Shown piece after piece: positions 13,752-18,159 of a stretch of 18,159 nucleotides of DNA. Numbering within the stretch: position 1 is the stretch's first letter; the number at the start of each line of letters is the position of its first letter. The position numbers and the translations under genes were made by a program. This DNA is from UBA2093 sp049454855 (GTDB lineage: Bacteria > Actinomycetota > Acidimicrobiia > Acidimicrobiales > Ilumatobacteraceae), in NCBI GenBank assembly GCA_049454855.1, contig JBMUAQ010000036.1:1-18159 (forward strand), written 5' to 3'. The notes under the pieces are model-generated. The model worked only from the letters and a program-made list of their open reading frames with translations. It was not told the DNA's origin and did no database searches.

Positions 13752-14658
13752 ACATGCGCCTGAACTGCTCCACCACGTTGGGGCTGCGATGCCCGGGATC
13801 GAGCGTGCGGTACACGGCGTCCACGTTCACCGCGATGCGGCCGAACTCACCCCACTCCGAGTAGCCGTTCAGCGCGATGTCCCGCGCCGCGTCCCATGCG
13901 TCCATGCCGCCGTGGTATCTCTCGGTGGCCTCGTCGCGCACGAACGCGAGGTAGTCGCGCACCTGTGCGACACCCGCCTTGTCGGTGACCGGCCCGTGCC
14001 CGGGAACCACGGTGTCGACGTCGGCGGCGAGCATCAGGTCGCACGCCGCGATCCAGTTGTCGAGCGGGCCGGCCCACACGATGGGCGTGCCGCCGATGAA
14101 GAGGATGTCGCCGGTGAACACGGTGCGGACATCGGGCACGAACACGATCGCATCGCCGGCGGTGTGGGCGGGGCCCACCTCCACAAGTTCCACGGTGCGC
14201 CCGCCGACATCGACCGTGTGGCGCCCCGTGAACGTGGTGTCGGGATACGCCATGTCGATCCCGTCGAACTCGAACTCGCCGAAGAAGTGCCGGAACAGCT
14301 CGCCCACCTCGCCGGGCGCGCGGTTCAGTTCCGCCAGCATCGACGGGGGCACCTCGTGCATCTCGTGGGCTGCCGCCTCGGTGGCCACGATGGTGGCTCC
14401 CTTCACCAGCGAGTTGCCGTAGCAGTGGTCGCCGTTCGCGTGCGTGTTCACCACGGTGCCGATCGGCGCCCCTGCGGTCACGCCCGACATCGCGTCCAGC
14501 ATCCGCTGCGTGATCCGCAGGTCAAAGAGGGTGTCCACCAGAAGAGACGCACCGTCGCCCACCACGAGGCCGGCGTTCGACCACCCCCACCCGCCGTCGG
14601 GCTGCAGCCATGCGTGCGTTCCGGCGGCCACCTCGTGCAGCCCGAGCGTGTAGTTCAT
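13726..14658 (-). CDS. Metallo-beta-lactamase-fold hydrolase
   Basis: A 310-residue MBL-fold protein. Metal-binding motifs: THANGDH (72-78, His73, Asp77, His78), His165 in GPAHTAGD, Asp184 in FTGDILF and His221 in VPGHGPV. The second His of the usual HxHxDH is Asn75, a variation known in several hydrolase-like subgroups, so one metal site may be altered. The C-terminal 80 residues are helical and follow the core. Reaction unknown; such proteins hydrolyse esters, lactones or thioesters. ATG 14658 overlaps the stop of the GMC gene by 4 nt (ATGA), so the two are translated together and it is the last gene of the operon that begins beyond the right edge. Confidence 0.9.
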   Translation of the reverse strand: MNYTLGLHEVAAGTHAWLQPDGGWGWSNAGLVVGDGASLLVDTLFDLRITQRMLDAMSGVTAGAPIGTVVNTHANGDHCYGNSLVKGATIVATEAAAHEMHEVPPSMLAELNRAPGEVGELFRHFFGEFEFDGIDMAYPDTTFTGRHTVDVGGRTVELVEVGPAHTAGDAIVFVPDVRTVFTGDILFIGGTPIVWAGPLDNWIAACDLMLAADVDTVVPGHGPVTDKAGVAQVRDYLAFVRDEATERYHGGMDAWDAARDIALNGYSEWGEFGRIAVNVDAVYRTLDPGHRSPNVVEQFRRMFTLETQGR

Positions 14659-15746
14659 GAGAGTGCCTCCCCCAGTGCGAGCGCGATGCGCCTCGCCACG
14701 ATTGTGACAGACGCGGCCGGCGTCTCCTGCGGAACGGCAGGCAGCACCGAGGCATCGGCCACGGTCACGTTGCCGGCACCGTGCAACCGACCGTCAGTGT
14801 CCACCGCGCCCCCGCACGACGCCGCAGGGTGCGACACGGGGTGCACGCCCGACACCTCCCGCACCTCGAGGCCGGCGCGGGCAACCACCGCGGAACACTG
14901 CTCCACCAGACGGGCCATCGCTGCGCGGTCCCACGGGTCGTCCAACAGGGCGAAGTCGACCGTGTCGTGCACCGCACCCCGCGAGCGGGGGTTCATGAGC
15001 GACACCGTCACGAGCCCGTGCCCGTTGCCGGCCGCATCCGTGCGCTCGAACCCCACCAGAAGCCCCACCGCCCCCTCGGAGACAATGTCGACAACGGTGG
15101 TGGCGTCGAAGCGGCCGGTGTCTCCGTCGGGTCTCGACACGGTGAACGTGACGGTCGGGTGGTTCTGCAATCCGTCACCCACTGCTCCACGGAAACCGGA
15201 TGTGCGCAGCAGCGCAGGTGTGCGCAGGGCACCGCAGCACATCACCACATGCGAACAGGCAATCTCCTCGCCGTCCACCACCACCGACGACACCTCGCCG
15301 GCCCCCGTCACGAGTTCCCGGGCAGTGCCGCGCACGATGCGCAGCCGGCCCTCCTCCTCGAGATGCAGCGCGGCACGCGCAGGGTTCCACCGGCCGTTGT
15401 TCCACCACAGCCGCGACAGTCGGCCCCCTGCCCCGAGCAGTGCACGCCCGATGGAGCCAGCTTCGTCGGCCCGTGCCGTGCGTGTGAGACCCGCCAGCCA
15501 CGGTGGCTCCGACCCGGAGAGGATCATCCCGTTCACCGCGCTGCCGCCCCCGAGCGCGCGTGCCTGTGGGCATACATCCTCTGGCCACAGCACATCGTCG
15601 GTGAGACCGTCCATGAACCGCGGTGCGTCGTCATCGGTGCGCGGGCCCGGCTCCACCAGCACGAGCGGTGCTCCGCACGCACCCGCGAGCGTGGCCGCCA
15701 CCACCGACCCCGCAGTGCCTCCCCCCACGATCACCACGGGGAGCAT
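14655..15746 (-). CDS. Compact GMC-family FAD oxidoreductase
   Basis: A 363-residue flavoprotein, clearly shorter than typical GMC enzymes (about 500-600). It keeps the N-terminal FAD fold VVIVGGGTAGSVVA (4-17) with Glu32, the GMC signature ARALGGGSAVNGM (62-74), the central HVVMCCGALRTPALL (166-180), and the C-terminal SHPAASCGG (His306) and NVTVADASVLP (326-336). The final region PQETPAASVT lacks the Asn/His expected as second catalytic residue. The missing part corresponds to a shrunken substrate-binding domain. The ends are intact and the flanking genes are tightly spaced, so this is a compact enzyme and not a broken gene. The substrate, presumably an alcohol, is unknown. It starts 4 nt after the phosphatase stop. 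Confidence 0.87.
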   Translation of the reverse strand: MLPVVIVGGGTAGSVVAATLAGACGAPLVLVEPGPRTDDDAPRFMDGLTDDVLWPEDVCPQARALGGGSAVNGMILSGSEPPWLAGLTRTARADEAGSIGRALLGAGGRLSRLWWNNGRWNPARAALHLEEEGRLRIVRGTARELVTGAGEVSSVVVDGEEIACSHVVMCCGALRTPALLRTSGFRGAVGDGLQNHPTVTFTVSRPDGDTGRFDATTVVDIVSEGAVGLLVGFERTDAAGNGHGLVTVSLMNPRSRGAVHDTVDFALLDDPWDRAAMARLVEQCSAVVARAGLEVREVSGVHPVSHPAASCGGAVDTDGRLHGAGNVTVADASVLPAVPQETPAASVTIVARRIALALGEALS

Positions 15747-15750
15747 CGGG

Positions 15751-16383
15751 TCAGGCCCCCGTGAGATGGGAGGAGTCGTTGTAGCGCACGAGACGCCACT
15801 TGGGTCCGGCCACGTGCACCACCTCGGTCATCGATGCGTTGGTGGTGTGCAGCTCGAACTTCCCGTTCACCGGTGCATGCAGTGCGATGCGCATCGCAAC
15901 GTCGACCACACCCCCGTGGCACGCCACCACAACCGTTCCGCCCTCGTTCGCCTCCACGGTGCGACGAAGGGCGTCCTTGATGCGCGTGAAAAAGTCGGCC
16001 TTGGTCTCCCCGCCGGGGTAGGTGACGTCGTAGGGGTCCCCGTCCCAGTTCGGCTGGCCCCAGCGCTTCACGAAATCGTCGTATTTCATGCCGTCACAGT
16101 CGGGTCCGGGGTCGTGCTCGCCCCACCTCGCATCGACCTCCACGGGGAGACTGCCCACGGCCTGCGACAGGATGCGCGCGGTCTCGATGGCCCGCGGGTA
16201 AGAACTGCTCCACAGCGCAGTGGCCACGAACTCCGGTGCGGCGAGGAGGCGGTCGCGCAGCCTCTCCACCTGGAGCCGCCCGTGGTCGGTGAGACCGGTG
16301 CACGAGCGGAGGCCCCCGATGAAGCGGCCGGCGTTTGCGTGCGACTCGCCGTGCCGCACGAGGATGATTCGCGTCCCGGACAC
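15751..16383 (-). CDS. Histidine phosphatase family protein (phosphoglycerate mutase-like)
   Basis: A 210-residue member of the histidine phosphatase superfamily, which transfers phosphate through a phosphohistidine. Visible: IILVRHGES with His11, the second Arg in SSSYPRAIETA (about 65), the Glu in RWGEHDPG, and the second His in VVVACHGGVVD. The substrate is not predictable; the group includes cofactor-dependent mutases, sugar and lipid phosphatases. GTG 16383 is chosen because it lies 5 nt after the VWA stop and puts the RHG motif at its usual place; the frame is open further upstream only through the VWA coding sequence. Fits between the VWA gene and the GMC gene (4 nt), all in one operon. 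Confidence 0.9.
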   Translation of the reverse strand: MSGTRIILVRHGESHANAGRFIGGLRSCTGLTDHGRLQVERLRDRLLAAPEFVATALWSSSYPRAIETARILSQAVGSLPVEVDARWGEHDPGPDCDGMKYDDFVKRWGQPNWDGDPYDVTYPGGETKADFFTRIKDALRRTVEANEGGTVVVACHGGVVDVAMRIALHAPVNGKFELHTTNASMTEVVHVAGPKWRLVRYNDSSHLTGA

Positions 16384-16388
16384 TTCCG

Positions 16389-17828
16389 TCAGGCGAGCTT
16401 CTCGACGAACGCCTCGAGCTGGCGGAGGTTGCGGCACTCGTACACACCGTCGGTGTGGGTGCCGTACTCCCCCACGATGGAGTCGCCGGTGTTCCAGTAC
16501 GACTTCGGCTCGGGGTTCAGCCAGTAGACGTGACGCGCCTTCTGGCGCATCTCCTTGATGATCCACGCCTGTGACGCGTGGTAGTTGTTGCGCGCGTCAC
16601 CGAGCAGCATCACCGTGGACTTCGGGCCGATCTCGTTGCCCCACTTGTCCCAGAACACCTCGAACGCGTGGCCGTAGTCGCTGTGGCCGTCCACCCAGAT
16701 CACGTCGGCCTCGGTGTTGATGCGCTGGATTGCCTCGGCGACGTCCTCGGTCTTCTTGAAGTACTCGGTGACCTCGTCGATGCCGTCGATGAACACGAAC
16801 GCGCGCACCTTCGAGAACTGGTTGGAGATTGCGTACACCAGCATCAGGGTGAATCGTGCGAACGCAGCCACCGAGCCGGAGATGTCGGCCACCACGATGA
16901 GCTCGGGCTTTGCCGGCCGCGGGTACTTGAACTTCGGCTCGGCGGGCACGCCGCCGTAGGCCAGGCTGTGGCGCACCGTGTTGCGGAAATCGAGGGGGCC
17001 CTTGCGCCCGTGGCGGCGCTTGCGCGCGAGCCGGGCGGCGAGCTTGCGGGTGAGCGGCTGCAGCGCCTTCTTCAGGTGCTGCATCTCGTCGCGGCTTGCG
17101 TGCATGAACTCGACGTCCTCGGGCAGCGGCTTGCGGAGTGTCTTCGCCATCGCCTCGGCGCCGCGGTCGGCCACGAGTCGCCTGCGGATCTCTGCCTCGA
17201 CCTCCTGCTTGAACTTCTCGATGCGGTCCTGGAACTCGTCGCGCTCCAGGCGCTCCTCGAGGTTCGTGAGCTCGCCGCCCACCTGCTGGCGGCTCGCGTC
17301 CATCAACTTGTCGAGCATGCCGTCGAGGTCGAGGTTGCGCAGCGTGCGGTACAGATAGTAAGTGCCGCCCACGGGCCGTCCGGGCTCCATGCCGGCGAAA
17401 CGCTGCACGGCCTGCCTGGCGAGCGCCCGCATCATGCCCTGGTCGCCGTTCATCAGCGCCTGCATGAGGATGTTCATGAGCTCCTCGGGCGTCAGGCCGT
17501 CCATGGCCCCGCCGCCCTTGCCGTCACCCTGGCCCTGCAGCTGCTGCATCTGGCGCATGAGGTCGGCCATGTCGCCCTCGGAACCCTCCAGGTCGGTGAT
17601 GGCGTACTCGGGCCCGCGGAGGCTGAAGTACACCTCGAACACCGTCTCGAAGGAGCGCCAGTGCGAGTGGTTCTTCACCAGCGTGGCACCGAGTGCGTAC
17701 TTGAACGCCTCGCGGTCCTCGAGCGGGATGTGCATGATCGCCTCCATCGCGTCGAGGTTCTCCGTGAGGCTGACCGGGAGGCCTGCATTGCGGAGCTCCA
17801 CGATGAAGCCGGAGAGGAGATCGAGCAT
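16389..17828 (-). CDS. VWA-domain protein, CoxE-like
   Basis: A 479-residue protein with a C-terminal von Willebrand factor A domain (about 308-479). Its MIDAS starts with VVADISGS (DxSxS at 315-319), and later TVMLLGDARNN fits the second metal-binding Asp. The N-terminal 300 residues are helical, with a Gly/Gln/Met-rich low-complexity linker at about 91-110 and a likely coiled coil at about 186-220, followed by a very basic stretch at 262-277. This layout matches the CoxE-like proteins that always go with MoxR AAA+ ATPases and act in metal insertion or complex maturation. ATG 17828 lies 11 nt after the MoxR stop. No signal peptide; cytoplasmic. Confidence 0.9.
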   Translation of the reverse strand: MLDLLSGFIVELRNAGLPVSLTENLDAMEAIMHIPLEDREAFKYALGATLVKNHSHWRSFETVFEVYFSLRGPEYAITDLEGSEGDMADLMRQMQQLQGQGDGKGGGAMDGLTPEELMNILMQALMNGDQGMMRALARQAVQRFAGMEPGRPVGGTYYLYRTLRNLDLDGMLDKLMDASRQQVGGELTNLEERLERDEFQDRIEKFKQEVEAEIRRRLVADRGAEAMAKTLRKPLPEDVEFMHASRDEMQHLKKALQPLTRKLAARLARKRRHGRKGPLDFRNTVRHSLAYGGVPAEPKFKYPRPAKPELIVVADISGSVAAFARFTLMLVYAISNQFSKVRAFVFIDGIDEVTEYFKKTEDVAEAIQRINTEADVIWVDGHSDYGHAFEVFWDKWGNEIGPKSTVMLLGDARNNYHASQAWIIKEMRQKARHVYWLNPEPKSYWNTGDSIVGEYGTHTDGVYECRNLRQLEAFVEKLA

Positions 17829-17839
17829 GTCGGGGCGAC

Positions 17840-18159
17840 CTAGTCGGTCGACAGTTCCTTGGCGGCCTTGGCGATGTCGGTCTGGTACTTGAGGAGCACG
17901 TGGAGGGTCTCCTTGGCCTTCTCGGCGTCGATGCTCTGGATGCCCAGCAGCACGAGCGTGCGCGCCCAGTCGAGCGTCTCGGACACCGAGGGCGCCTTCT
18001 TCAGGTCGAGCTGGCGGATGCTGCGCACGATGCGGGCGATTTGATCGGCCAGAGCCTCGGTGATGCCCTCCACCTTCGCGAGCACGATCTCCTTCTCGCG
18101 CTCCATCTGCGGGTAGTCGACGTGCAGGAACAGGCAACGGCGTTTGAGAGCCTCTGACA
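17840..18159 (-). CDS. MoxR-family AAA+ ATPase, C-terminal part (N-terminus outside window)
   Basis: The last 105 residues or so of a MoxR-type AAA+ ATPase; the gene enters from the right edge, so the Walker motifs are not visible. The first visible residues, SEALKRRCLFLHVDYP, are the near-invariant MoxR segment with the sensor-2/arginine region, and the rest is the helical lid. It is followed after 11 nt by the CoxE-like VWA gene, the standard pairing in which MoxR powers and the VWA protein recruits the client. Stop is TAG at 17842-17840. The ATG at 18106 is internal, not the gene start. Confidence 0.92.
   Translation of the reverse strand, partial: SEALKRRCLFLHVDYPQMEREKEIVLAKVEGITEALADQIARIVRSIRQLDLKKAPSVSETLDWARTLVLLGIQSIDAEKAKETLHVLLKYQTDIAKAAKELSTD

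Noticed and set aside
13528..16527. Open frame of about 1,000 codons on the plus strand
   Set aside because: It lies antisense to the SURF1 tail, MBL, GMC, phosphatase and VWA genes. The translation is low-complexity, rich in His, Arg, Ala and Pro, with no domain. Such frames are common opposite G+C-rich genes.
16384..16566. Longer histidine phosphatase with about 61 extra residues
   Set aside because: The extra part is the VWA gene in another frame. The RHG motif is expected within the first 15 residues, as given by GTG 16383.
1..18159. Mobile elements, CRISPR arrays, prophage genes, replication origin
   Set aside because: No transposase or integrase motifs, no regularly spaced repeats, no target duplications and no origin-box clusters were seen on either strand. 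The only tRNA has no repeat or integrase next to it.

Overview
The window is very G+C-rich, with G or C at most third codon positions, frequent GTG starts, gene junctions that abut or overlap, and several apparently leaderless starts (a TANNNT hexamer 6-7 nt upstream of GTG). With a wax ester synthase/DGAT-type acyltransferase, a FadD-like ligase and a SURF1 protein, this points to an actinobacterium. An Acidimicrobiia-type lineage is plausible but is only an inference, because no taxonomic marker gene is present. Apart from one tRNA the content is chromosomal metabolism. I see no transposase, integrase, phage gene, CRISPR array or origin. No stretch longer than about 170 bases lacks a gene, and the two longest non-coding gaps hold regulatory signals.

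Layout. 1-1331 (-): N-terminal half of an MgtA/MgtB-type Mg2+ P-ATPase, cut by the left edge. 1457-1945 (+): hemerythrin-like HHE protein. 1926-3416 (-): WS/DGAT acyltransferase, whose tail overlaps the HHE gene. 3457-4644 (-): FAD aromatic-ring-type monooxygenase, divergent from 4782-5435 (+), a LuxR-type regulator with a degenerate receiver domain, followed by a small unknown protein (5463-5738). 5760-5835 (-): tRNA-Gly(GCC) with its own promoter. 5880-7468 (-): compact operon of a one-TM protein, a 72-residue protein and an EamA-type transporter. 7532-7915 (+): another one-TM unknown. 7903-9087 (-): metX, preceded by a probable SAM-I/SAM-IV-clan riboswitch (about 9144-9245) whose predicted -10 box overlaps the stop codon of the next gene. 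9255-11737 (-): isocitrate-lyase-superfamily enzyme translationally coupled to an acyl-CoA synthetase. 11895-12959 (-): APH/CHK-type kinase, back to back with SURF1 (13005-13751, +). 13726-18159 (-): tight operon of MoxR ATPase (partial), CoxE-like VWA protein, histidine phosphatase, compact GMC oxidoreductase and MBL-fold hydrolase.

How the parts fit. Acyl activation (ligase), acyl transfer (WS/DGAT), several oxidoreductases and hydrolases, and a small-molecule kinase suggest lipid or other carbon catabolism and storage. SURF1 serves cytochrome oxidase assembly. MetX, under a SAM-sensing leader, is the methionine branch. The MoxR/VWA pair is a typical chaperone-like module and here leads an enzyme operon of unknown substrate.

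Most interesting items: the SAM-type riboswitch with its stop-codon/-10 overlap and possible SD-sequestering arm; the repeated leaderless-promoter grammar; the divergent promoter pair at 12959-13005; the pseudo-receiver regulator with a possible leaderless 12-codon upstream ORF; and the MoxR-VWA-phosphatase-GMC-MBL operon.
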